Shown here: positions 1-6,959 of the stretch, one piece after another | Position numbering within the stretch: the stretch's first letter is position 1 | Layout of the letters: the number at the start of each line of letters is the position of its first letter | Assembly: GCA_023410155.1 (NCBI GenBank) | Contig: JAEYQF010000253.1 | Span: forward strand, 1 to 6,959 | Origin: Verrucomicrobiota bacterium | GTDB lineage: Bacteria > Verrucomicrobiota > Verrucomicrobiia > Opitutales > Opitutaceae | Reading direction: 5' to 3' | Length of the DNA stretch: 6,959 bases | Position numbers and translations under genes: made by a program | Notes under the pieces: model-generated | What the model was told of the DNA's origin: nothing | What the model saw: the letters and a program-made list of their open reading frames with translations, nothing else | Database searches by the model: none

Positions 1-981
<981 letters not shown>

Positions 982-988
982 GAGCGCG

Positions 989-2623
989 ATGCTGCAGCGG
1001 GTGCTGATATTGGCGGCGTTGGTCGGGATCGTGGCGCTGCCCTTCGTTTTGCGGCCGAGTCATCGCGTCGAGGGCCGCACGGACGAGACCTTGATCATCA
1101 TCACGCCGCACAATGAGGCGATCCGCCACGAGTTCGCGCGGGGTTTCGCCAAATGGTATCGCGAGCGCACGGGGCGAACCGTCGCCATCGACTGGCGCGT
1201 GATCGGCGGCACGAGCGAAATCAGCCGGTTCCTCGAATCTGAATATGTGGCGTCCTTCCGGCTGTTGTGGACCAGACTGGGACGCGCGTGGAGCACGGAG
1301 GTGCAGGCGGGTTTCGCCAACGCGCGGCTGGCGGCGGATGCGCCGGTCGAAGCGCGGGAGGCCAGGGAGGTTTTTCTCGCGAGCGACGTGAGCTGCGGAA
1401 TCGATCTGTTTTTTGGCGGAGGGAGCTATGACTTCATCCAGCAGGCGGAAGCGGGCCGGCTCGTGCCCACGCGGATCGTGGAGACGCGCCCGGAGTGGTT
1501 TCGGGCCGAGGTGATGCCGGCGGTGTTCGCGGGCGAGACGTTTCGCGATCCGCAGGCTCGCTGGGTGGGCAACGTGCTGAGCAGTTACGGCATCCTCTAT
1601 AATCGGGACGCGCTGGCGCGCGTGGGCATCGAACAGGAGCCGGTGCATTGGAGCGATCTAGCCGATCCTCGACTCGTCGGGCAGGTCGCGCTCGCCGATC
1701 CGACGAAGAGCAGCTCGATCGCGAAGGCGTTTGAAAACGTGGTTCAGCAGCAGATGCAGATCCGGCTGACGGCGCTGCGGCGCACGGATCCCGCAGCGAG
1801 TGCCGAAGCGTTGGAGCGCCGCGCGGTCGCGGAAGGCTGGATCGCCGGCTTGCAGTTGCTGCAGCGAATCGGGGCCAACGCACGCTACTTCACCGACAGC
1901 TCGCAAAAGCCGCCGATCGACGTCGCGCAGGGAGATTGCGCGGCGGGGATCTGCATCGATTTCTATGGCCGTTCACAGGCGGAGGTGGCGGCGATGCGCA
2001 GCGCGGGCCGGCCGCGGCTGGGTTTCATCAGTCCGCCGGGTGGGACGGTGAGTTCGGTGGACCCGATCGCGATTCTCCGGGGCGCGCCCAATCGGGAGCT
2101 GGCGGAAGCGTGCATCGAGTTCACGTTGTCGGAGCACGGGCAGAAGCTTTGGAACCTGCGTCCGGGCACACCGGGGGGGCCGGAGCGTTTCGCGCTGCGG
2201 CGCCTCCCGGTCAGGCGGGATTTTTATTCGGACGCGGCGCTGGAACCCCTGCGGAGCGATCCGGGCGTGAATCCCTACGCGGAGGGCGAGTATCTTGTGT
2301 ATCGTCCCGCGTGGACCTCGGGCGTTTTTCGCGAGTTGGCCTTCATCATCCGCGTGATGGCGCTCGACTGCCATGGCGAGCTCGTGGACGCATGGCGCGC
2401 CCTCGATCGAGCGGGTATGCCGGAGGATGCGCTGGCGGTCCTGCAGGACCTTTCCATGGTGAGCTACGATTCCGTGCGCGAGGTGATCAAGCCGAGGCTC
2501 GGCGCGAAAAACAAAATCGAAGAGCTGAAGCTCGCCCGCGAACTTGGTGACAAGTTTCGCGCTCGTTATGTGGAGGCGAAGCGGCTGGCCGAACAGAGCG
2601 GCGCGACAGCCGCGAGCCGCTGA
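989..2623 (+). CDS. ABC transporter extracellular solute-binding protein, enlarged
   Basis: Exported receptor that captures a solute for the importer whose ATPase lies 7 bases upstream. The 544-residue protein starts at ATG 989, with GGAG at 975-978 as a plausible ribosome site. Residues 5-21 are a hydrophobic segment; there is no lipobox cysteine and no clear AXA cleavage site, so it may stay as a membrane anchor. Fold landmarks of the type-2 binding-protein family (iron(III)/phosphonate/polyamine-like) are LIIITPHNEAI (35-45), IDWRVIGGTSEI (67-78), IDLFFGGGSYDFI (138-150), SYGILYNRDAL (199-209), ICIDFYGRS (321-329) and SEHGQKLW (381-388). About 60 residues separate the second landmark from the FFGGG strand, where compact relatives have about 20-30, and a helix-rich tail runs from about 445 to 544. 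Family members are usually 320-380 residues. The classical ferric-binding tyrosine pair is replaced by F325-Y326. Cysteines lie at 136, 317, 322, 375 and 461. The family call is firm; the substrate is unknown. Confidence 0.88.
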   Translation: MLQRVLILAALVGIVALPFVLRPSHRVEGRTDETLIIITPHNEAIRHEFARGFAKWYRERTGRTVAIDWRVIGGTSEISRFLESEYVASFRLLWTRLGRAWSTEVQAGFANARLAADAPVEAREAREVFLASDVSCGIDLFFGGGSYDFIQQAEAGRLVPTRIVETRPEWFRAEVMPAVFAGETFRDPQARWVGNVLSSYGILYNRDALARVGIEQEPVHWSDLADPRLVGQVALADPTKSSSIAKAFENVVQQQMQIRLTALRRTDPAASAEALERRAVAEGWIAGLQLLQRIGANARYFTDSSQKPPIDVAQGDCAAGICIDFYGRSQAEVAAMRSAGRPRLGFISPPGGTVSSVDPIAILRGAPNRELAEACIEFTLSEHGQKLWNLRPGTPGGPERFALRRLPVRRDFYSDAALEPLRSDPGVNPYAEGEYLVYRPAWTSGVFRELAFIIRVMALDCHGELVDAWRALDRAGMPEDALAVLQDLSMVSYDSVREVIKPRLGAKNKIEELKLARELGDKFRARYVEAKRLAEQSGATAASR

Positions 2624-2640
2624 ATCGGAAACTGTCGCGC
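2601..2640 (+). terminator. Inverted repeat across the stop codon of the solute-binding gene (possible terminator)
   Basis: A perfect 9-base inverted repeat, GCGCGACAG at 2601-2609 and CTGTCGCGC at 2632-2640, encloses a 22-base loop that contains the TGA stop (2621-2623). In RNA this would form a GC-rich stem at the end of the transporter operon. No run of T follows the right arm (ACTATTTCCC comes next), so it is not a textbook intrinsic terminator. It could act in Rho-dependent ending or in protecting the mRNA 3' end. The repeat is seen directly; its role is inferred. Confidence 0.35.
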
Positions 2641-2729
2641 ACTATTTCCCGCGCTGATTTCGGACTGTGATCGGGAGAGCGGGTTGACCCTCGCGGACGA
2701 GCGGCAAGTTTCAAGGCAACCCGTCCCCT
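2624..2729 (+). promoter_or_regulatory. Gap ahead of the beta-galactosidase, probable promoter region
   Basis: This 106-base non-coding gap is the only place for a dedicated promoter of the beta-galactosidase. TTGACC at 2684-2689 resembles a -35 box, but no acceptable -10 box follows at 16-18 bases, so a sigma-70 promoter is not convincing. The ribosome site is weak: AAGG at 2713-2716 lies 13 bases before ATG 2730. GGGTTGACCC at 2681-2690 is a short imperfect palindrome over the same -35-like box, too short to call an operator. Read-through from the transporter genes is also possible. Confidence 0.3.
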
Positions 2730-5700
2730 ATGATGCTGCGTTGTCTCACCCTGGCTGGTTTGGTGCTTGGTGGATCGGTGGCTCCTTCTGTGGCATCGCC
2801 CTCCGTGCAGGTGCCCGAGTGGCAAGATCCCGCAGCCGTGCATCGAGGCATCGAGCCGCCGGCCGCGACTTTTGTGCGCTACGCCCGGGCGCCGGCCGCG
2901 ATGACGCTTGAGGAGGCGCGGTCGCCCTGGGTGCGTTCGTTGAACGGCGCGTGGAGATATCATTGGTCGGCCACGCCCGCGGAGCGCGTGGATGGATTCT
3001 GGGAAACCTCGTTCGACGATCAGGCGTGGGATTTGTTGACTGTGCCTGCGAATCCCGAAGTGGAGGGCTACGGCGTCCCGATCTACACCAACGTGGAGTA
3101 TCCGTGGTCACCCGTGACGCCGCCGTTGATTCCCGACGGCGCACTTAATCATGTCTCCTCGTATCGGCGGACGTTTGAGGTGCCGGCCGAGTGGAGAGGC
3201 CGCGAGGTTTTCGTGACGTTTCACGGCGTCAGCTCGTTCTTCAAAGTTTGGGTGAACGGGACTGAGCTCGGCTTCAGCAAAGACAGCCGCATGCCCGCGA
3301 CCTTTCGGCTGACGCAGCATCTCGCCGCCGGGGAGAATCTGCTGGCGGTGGAGGTGTTTCGCTGGAGCGACGGTTCTTATCTGGAGGATCAGGATTTCTG
3401 GCGGCTGAGCGGAATTTTCCGGGACGTCGTCCTGTGGTCCGCCGCGGCCGTGCATGTGCGGGACTTCCGCGTGCAAACGAAGTTGGACACGCAATATCGA
3501 GATGCGCTGCTCGAGGTGGAGGTGGCGTTGAAGAACGATGGCGCAGCGGCTAGGCCCGTGGCGGTCGGGATCGAGTTGCGGGACGACAGCGGCGCGCTGG
3601 TCACACACGGAAAGCTGGAACTCGCGTCACTCGCGGCCGGTTCCGAGCAGCGCATGGGTTTGGCTCTGCCCGTCACAGATCCGCGCAAATGGTCGGCGGA
3701 GTTGCCCAACCTCTATACGCTCCTGCTCACGACGCGCGACGGCGAGGGTCGCGTCGTGGAAGTGATCCCGTGGCGCGTCGGCTTTCGCACGGTGGAAATC
3801 AAGGAGGGGCATTTCCTCGTAAACGGAAAGCCGGTGCTTTTCCGAGGCGTCAACCGGCACGAGATCGATCCTGACTTGGGTTACGTGCAAACGGAAGCGC
3901 GCATGCTGCAGGACATCCTCCTGATGAAGCAGAACAACATCAACGCGGTCCGCACGGCGCACTATCCCAACGTGACGCGCTGGTATGAGCTCTGCGACGA
4001 ATACGGCCTCTACGTCATCGACGAGGCCAACATCGAATCGCACGGCATGGGATATGGGGAGACGTCCCTCGCCAAGAATCCAGTCTGGGGGGCGGCGCAT
4101 CTGGACCGGACGGTGCGGATGTTCGAGCGCGACAAGAATCATGCGAGCATCGTCGCCTGGTCGCTGGGTAACGAGGCGGGGTTCGGCGAGAACTTCGTGC
4201 GAACTTACCAGTGGCTGAAGGCGCGGGATCCGAGCCGCCCGGTGCAGTATGAGGGTGACTACGGAGCGGAGGTAAGCGACGTGGTGTGCCCGATGTATGC
4301 GCCGCCCGAGCGGCTGCTGGAGCACGCGAACAATCCGCGGGGGAAGCCGTTTATTCAGGTGGAATACGCGCACGCTATGGGCAACAGCACGGGCGACCTC
4401 TGGGCGTATTGGCAACCGATCTACGACGGTAAGCCGTATTTACAGGGTGGATACATCTGGGATTGGGTGGACCAGGGGTTGCGCACGCCCGTGCCCGCGT
4501 CGCGCGGCATCGAGCGACTGGAGAATCCGAAGTCGCTCCCGCTCGACCCGGAGCTCGGGACCTTTTTCGCCTATGGCGGGACGTTCGGTCCGCCTGGGGT
4601 GGCCTCGGACGGCAACTTCTGTGCGAACGGTTTGGTGAACCCTGATCGTGAACCGCATCCTGGGCTGGCCGAGGTGAAAAAAGTTTATCAGCCCCTGCAG
4701 GTGAAGGCCGTCGATCTGGAGAGCGGGGTGGTGGAGGTGAAGAACTGGGGAGACTTCGTGGATGCTGGCGACTGGCTCGAAGCGAGATGGCTCATTCGCG
4801 GCGATGGCACGGTGCTGACCGAGGGCCGGATCGAGGAGTTCTCGATCGCGCCCCGTGAGACGAAGCAGCTGACGTTGGATCTACCGCCATTCGAGGCGGG
4901 GCCGGGCGTGGAGTATTTTCTGGAGCTATCCTTCGTCACCCGGCAGGACCTGCCGTGGGCGCGCCGAGGGCACGAAGTCGCGTGGGAGCAGCTGCCGCTG
5001 CCCCGGCGGTCACCAGCTCACGCGCGCGAACTTCCGAAGGGGGACGCGCTGCGCACGCACCGCTCGGGCGGTCTTATCGTAGTCGAAGGAAACGGGTTTT
5101 CGGCGAGTCTTTCCGAGCAGAGCGGACTGCTTGTGTCGCTCAGGACCGGCTCGACGGAGCTGCTGGCCGCGCCGTTGATGCCGCACTTCTGGCGCGCGCC
5201 GGTGGACAACGATCGCGGCTACAAGATGGCCGACGCGGAGAACGGTGGGTCCGCGATCTGGCGACACGCCCACGAGAGCTGGCGGGCCGATGAGATCCGC
5301 ATCGAATCGGAAACGCCGACGCGGGTGGTCGTGCGCGTGCGTGGGCAGTTCACGACGACGGGTTCGCATCAGGAAATCGTGTGGAGCATGAGCCCTGGGG
5401 GCGAAGTGGCTGTATCCACTTCCTGGACACCCGGGACGCAGGGTCTGCCGGAGCTGCCTCGCTTCGGCATGCAGACGACGCTCGTGGCAGGCTTCGATCA
5501 GATCTCCTGGCTCGGCAGGGGGCCGCACGAGACGTATGCGGATCGCAAGTCCGCCCGTGTGTCGCTCTATTCCGGCAACGTGCGTGATCAGTTTCATCCG
5601 TATGTGAAGCCGCAGGAGACGGGAAACAAGGCGGAGGTGCGATGGGCGGCGTTGACGGACGCCAGAGGTCGCGGACTTCTGGTGATCGGCGAGCCGCACT

Positions 5701-5984
5701 TGAGTGTGAACGCCCTGCACTACACGACGGAGGATCTGTTCTTCGCGACCCAACGTGGAAACTTCTATCCCTACCAGCTGCCGGAGCGCGAAACAGTCAC
5801 ATTGAATCTGGATCTGCGTCAGCGTGGCCTGGGCGGCGATAATTCGTGGGGGGCGAAGCCTCACGTGCCGTTCCGCATCACGCCCGAGCCGATGAGTTAT
5901 TCCTACCGGATCCGCGTGCTTCGTGGTGGAGAGGACCTGCCGCGGATCGCTCGCGAGCGGATCGGCGGGAACGCGCCTTACTGA
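2730..5984 (+). CDS. lacZ: Exported beta-galactosidase, glycoside hydrolase family 2 (LacZ type)
   Basis: Retaining beta-galactosidase that hydrolyses terminal beta-D-galactosides, 1084 residues against 1024 for E. coli LacZ. A signal peptide is clear: MMLR, a hydrophobic stretch at 5-18, and likely cleavage after A22 (SVA), so it should act in the periplasm or outside. Domains in order are the sugar-binding jelly roll (about 65-235), Ig-like (about 240-350), TIM barrel (about 352-640), a second Ig-like (about 650-740) and the C-terminal beta-sandwich (about 785-1065). Matches to E. coli LacZ residues are N121 (N102), D214 (D201), H377 (H357), R408 and H411 (R388, H391), E436 and H438 (Mg ligands E416, H418), acid/base E482 in SLGNE (E461), nucleophile E545 in VEYAHAMGN (E537), H548 (H540), W577 (W568) and W1040 (W999). 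ATG 2733 is an alternative start one codon later. No lac-type repressor or permease adjoins it. True substrates could be plant or algal galactosides rather than lactose. Confidence 0.95.
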   Translation: MMLRCLTLAGLVLGGSVAPSVASPSVQVPEWQDPAAVHRGIEPPAATFVRYARAPAAMTLEEARSPWVRSLNGAWRYHWSATPAERVDGFWETSFDDQAWDLLTVPANPEVEGYGVPIYTNVEYPWSPVTPPLIPDGALNHVSSYRRTFEVPAEWRGREVFVTFHGVSSFFKVWVNGTELGFSKDSRMPATFRLTQHLAAGENLLAVEVFRWSDGSYLEDQDFWRLSGIFRDVVLWSAAAVHVRDFRVQTKLDTQYRDALLEVEVALKNDGAAARPVAVGIELRDDSGALVTHGKLELASLAAGSEQRMGLALPVTDPRKWSAELPNLYTLLLTTRDGEGRVVEVIPWRVGFRTVEIKEGHFLVNGKPVLFRGVNRHEIDPDLGYVQTEARMLQDILLMKQNNINAVRTAHYPNVTRWYELCDEYGLYVIDEANIESHGMGYGETSLAKNPVWGAAHLDRTVRMFERDKNHASIVAWSLGNEAGFGENFVRTYQWLKARDPSRPVQYEGDYGAEVSDVVCPMYAPPERLLEHANNPRGKPFIQVEYAHAMGNSTGDLWAYWQPIYDGKPYLQGGYIWDWVDQGLRTPVPASRGIERLENPKSLPLDPELGTFFAYGGTFGPPGVASDGNFCANGLVNPDREPHPGLAEVKKVYQPLQVKAVDLESGVVEVKNWGDFVDAGDWLEARWLIRGDGTVLTEGRIEEFSIAPRETKQLTLDLPPFEAGPGVEYFLELSFVTRQDLPWARRGHEVAWEQLPLPRRSPAHARELPKGDALRTHRSGGLIVVEGNGFSASLSEQSGLLVSLRTGSTELLAAPLMPHFWRAPVDNDRGYKMADAENGGSAIWRHAHESWRADEIRIESETPTRVVVRVRGQFTTTGSHQEIVWSMSPGGEVAVSTSWTPGTQGLPELPRFGMQTTLVAGFDQISWLGRGPHETYADRKSARVSLYSGNVRDQFHPYVKPQETGNKAEVRWAALTDARGRGLLVIGEPHLSVNALHYTTEDLFFATQRGNFYPYQLPERETVTLNLDLRQRGLGGDNSWGAKPHVPFRITPEPMSYSYRIRVLRGGEDLPRIARERIGGNAPY
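5940..5968. other. Strong imperfect stem-loop near the 3' end of the beta-galactosidase
   Basis: CGCTCGCGAGCG at 5948-5959 is a perfect 12-base palindrome. It extends outward if G5960 is bulged (GAT 5945-5947 with ATC 5961-5963) and, past a G/G mismatch at 5944/5964, by CCGC 5940-5943 with GCGG 5965-5968. That gives about 11 base pairs closed by a CGCG tetraloop. It codes for PRIARERIGG of the enzyme tail, 14 bases before the stop codon. Neither strand has a T tract after it. Because two genes converge here, it may slow or end transcription from either side; that role is inferred. Confidence 0.35.
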
Positions 5985-6433
5985 GCGGCGAGGCGGCGGT
6001 AGACGTCGGGATCGCGTTTCTCCATGTGCCGGTCCAGGTCGGAGGCCGGCATGAAGCCGAACTGCGCATAGAGACCGTGTGCGTCCCTCGTGACGAGGTG
6101 CCAGCGACGCAGGTTCTGCAGTTCGGGGTGCGTCATGACAAATCGCATCAGCGCCTTGGAGAGACCGAGACCGCGATATTCGGGGAGCACGTAGACATCG
6201 CACACGTAAGCAAACGTCGCGCGATCGGTGACGAGGCGGACGAGCCCGACTTGCGCACCGTCATTGCGGTAGATTCCCACCCCGAACGAATTCGCCAGCG
6301 CCCGCTGCACCACCTCCAACGGAATCTGTTCCGACCAATAGACGCCCCGCAGAAACTGGTGCGCTGCGTTCGCGTCCAAGCGCGATGGGTCGTCGGAGAT
6401 TGTGAAACCCTGGTGCTGGATTTCGCGCGGCAT
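5978..6433 (-). CDS. GNAT-family N-acetyltransferase
   Basis: Small cytoplasmic enzyme of 151 residues expected to move an acetyl group from acetyl-CoA to an amine; the acceptor cannot be told. The core fold is visible: strand GVGIYRNDGAQVGLVRLVTD (51-70), strand FAYVCDVYVL (74-83), then the acetyl-CoA pyrophosphate loop PEYRGLGLSKALM (84-96). In that loop R87-x-x-G90-x-S92 matches Q/R-x-x-G-x-G/A except for serine at the last position. RDAHGLYAQFGF (116-127) carries Y122, the usual general-acid tyrosine. The length is normal for a single-domain GNAT. The start is ATG at 6431-6433, 14 bases after the ribulose-phosphate epimerase stop, so the two are probably cotranscribed; no clear Shine-Dalgarno precedes it. 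Its stop (TAA, read from 5978-5980) lies inside the last codons of the convergent beta-galactosidase. It is a stand-alone acetyltransferase with no toxin-antitoxin partner visible. Confidence 0.9.
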   Translation of the reverse strand: MPREIQHQGFTISDDPSRLDANAAHQFLRGVYWSEQIPLEVVQRALANSFGVGIYRNDGAQVGLVRLVTDRATFAYVCDVYVLPEYRGLGLSKALMRFVMTHPELQNLRRWHLVTRDAHGLYAQFGFMPASDLDRHMEKRDPDVYRRLAAQ

Positions 6434-6447
6434 CGCTCGAGCGGACG

Positions 6448-6959
6448 CTAAAGCTGTGCGAAGGCGGCGACGAAGGCCGCACGATCCCGCGCCTTGAAGA
6501 ACGACGTGCCGGCCACGAATGTATCCGCGCCGGCCTGACGACAGAGCGGCGCGGTCTTAAGATCGATGCCTCCGTCCACCTCCAGGCGGAAATTCAGTCC
6601 ACGGGCCGAGCGCCACGCGTCGAGTTGTTGCAGCTTGGGCAACATATCCTCGCGGAAGGGTTGGCCGCCAAAACCGGGTTGCACCGTCATCACCAGCACA
6701 AGATCCACAATCGGCAGAAGCGAGTCGACTGCCTCGACGGGGGTGCCCGGATTAAGGACGATGCCGCATTGGCAGCCTAGTTCGCGAATGCGCTGAAGCG
6801 TGGCGCGATGATCGTAGGCGGGTTCGATGTGGATGCTGATGAGATTGGCGCCGGCGCGGGCAAAAGCCTCCACATAGTTGTGGGGCTCGGCCAGCATCAG
6901 GTGGGTGTCGAAGAAGAGTTTGGAGCCGTGGGTGCGACTCACGGGGGGGATCTTCGGCC
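6448..6959 (-). CDS. rpe: Ribulose-phosphate 3-epimerase (5' end cut by window)
   Basis: Interconverts D-ribulose 5-phosphate and D-xylulose 5-phosphate in the pentose phosphate pathway, in the cytoplasm. Family marks read along the minus strand are FFDTHLML with metal-ligand histidine (codon 6901-6903), ISIHIEPAYDH, GIVLNPGTP, LVLVMTVQPGFGGQ (the MSVNPGFGGQ motif with the active-site methionine), LEVDGGI with the metal-binding and catalytic aspartate (codon 6574-6576), and the phosphate-binding GADTFVAGTSFF. The stop is TAG, read from 6448-6450. A GTG at 6940-6942 could be taken for a start, but the frame stays open to the edge and reads P-K-I-P-P before it, matching the FGP region that precedes the histidine strand in Rpe. 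So about 45-50 residues, including the first catalytic aspartate of the LDVMDG motif, lie beyond the window. The GNAT gene follows after 14 bases. Confidence 0.95.
   Translation of the reverse strand, partial: PKIPPVSRTHGSKLFFDTHLMLAEPHNYVEAFARAGANLISIHIEPAYDHRATLQRIRELGCQCGIVLNPGTPVEAVDSLLPIVDLVLVMTVQPGFGGQPFREDMLPKLQQLDAWRSARGLNFRLEVDGGIDLKTAPLCRQAGADTFVAGTSFFKARDRAAFVAAFAQL

Noticed and set aside
2173..2179. Run of seven G in the solute-binding gene as a possible frameshift site
   Set aside because: The reading frame and family landmarks are continuous on both sides, so there is no sign of a break or programmed shift.
2684..2911. Open frame of 75 codons starting at a TTG before the beta-galactosidase
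   Set aside because: It overlaps the signal-peptide gene in another frame, shows no motif, and its start is the -35-like TTGACC.
3627..4415. Minus-strand open frame of 262 codons within the beta-galactosidase
   Set aside because: Antisense to the conserved TIM-barrel active-site region; its composition mirrors that gene.
5974..5995. CGCCT / AGGCG short inverted repeat over the convergent stops
   Set aside because: Only five pairs with a 12-base loop and no T tract; expected by chance at this GC content.
5010..6203. Minus-strand open frame of 397 codons opposite the beta-galactosidase 3' half
   Set aside because: No domain signal, low-complexity Arg/His/Pro-rich product, and it covers both the catalytic gene and the acetyltransferase.
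5846..6451. Plus-strand open frame of 201 codons opposite the acetyltransferase
   Set aside because: The minus strand encodes clear GNAT motifs here; the plus frame looks like a shadow with no known domain.
6940..6942. GTG as the start codon of the ribulose-phosphate epimerase
   Set aside because: It would delete the N-terminal strands and the catalytic aspartate; the open frame and matching residues continue to the window edge.

Overview
The window is uniformly GC-rich (about two thirds G+C by eye) and densely coded. It holds five protein genes and no RNA genes, insertion sequences, CRISPR arrays or phage genes. Codon style and protein resemblance suggest a Verrucomicrobiota bacterium, perhaps of the Opitutaceae. 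That placement is inference from familiarity, because no phylogenetic marker is present.

Left part (1-2623, + strand): the 3' end of an ABC-transporter operon. The window opens inside an ATP-binding subunit with a C-terminal TOBE-type region. Seven bases after it comes a large, membrane-anchored or exported solute-binding protein of the iron(III)/phosphonate/polyamine-like superfamily. The permease genes are not in the window and presumably lie upstream. The solute-binding protein is much longer than usual, with an N-lobe insertion and a helical C-terminal extension. It lacks the paired tyrosines of classical ferric-binding proteins, so its substrate is open.

Middle (2624-5984, + strand): after a 106-base gap comes a complete glycoside hydrolase family 2 beta-galactosidase of the LacZ type. 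All the main active-site residues are in place, and an N-terminal Sec signal peptide implies a periplasmic or exported enzyme. No regulator or sugar transporter is visible next to it.

Right part (5978-6959, - strand): a two-gene unit transcribed toward the beta-galactosidase. It consists of the C-terminal three quarters of ribulose-phosphate 3-epimerase (cut by the window edge) followed 14 bases later by a small GNAT acetyltransferase. The acetyltransferase and beta-galactosidase genes meet tail to tail and overlap by 7 bases, stop codon into stop codon.

Overall these look like three separate transcription units: uptake of an unknown solute, hydrolysis of beta-galactosides outside the cytoplasm, and pentose-phosphate metabolism plus an acetyltransferase. 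I see no clear previously undescribed system. The least ordinary items are the architecture of the solute-binding protein and the stem-loops at gene ends.
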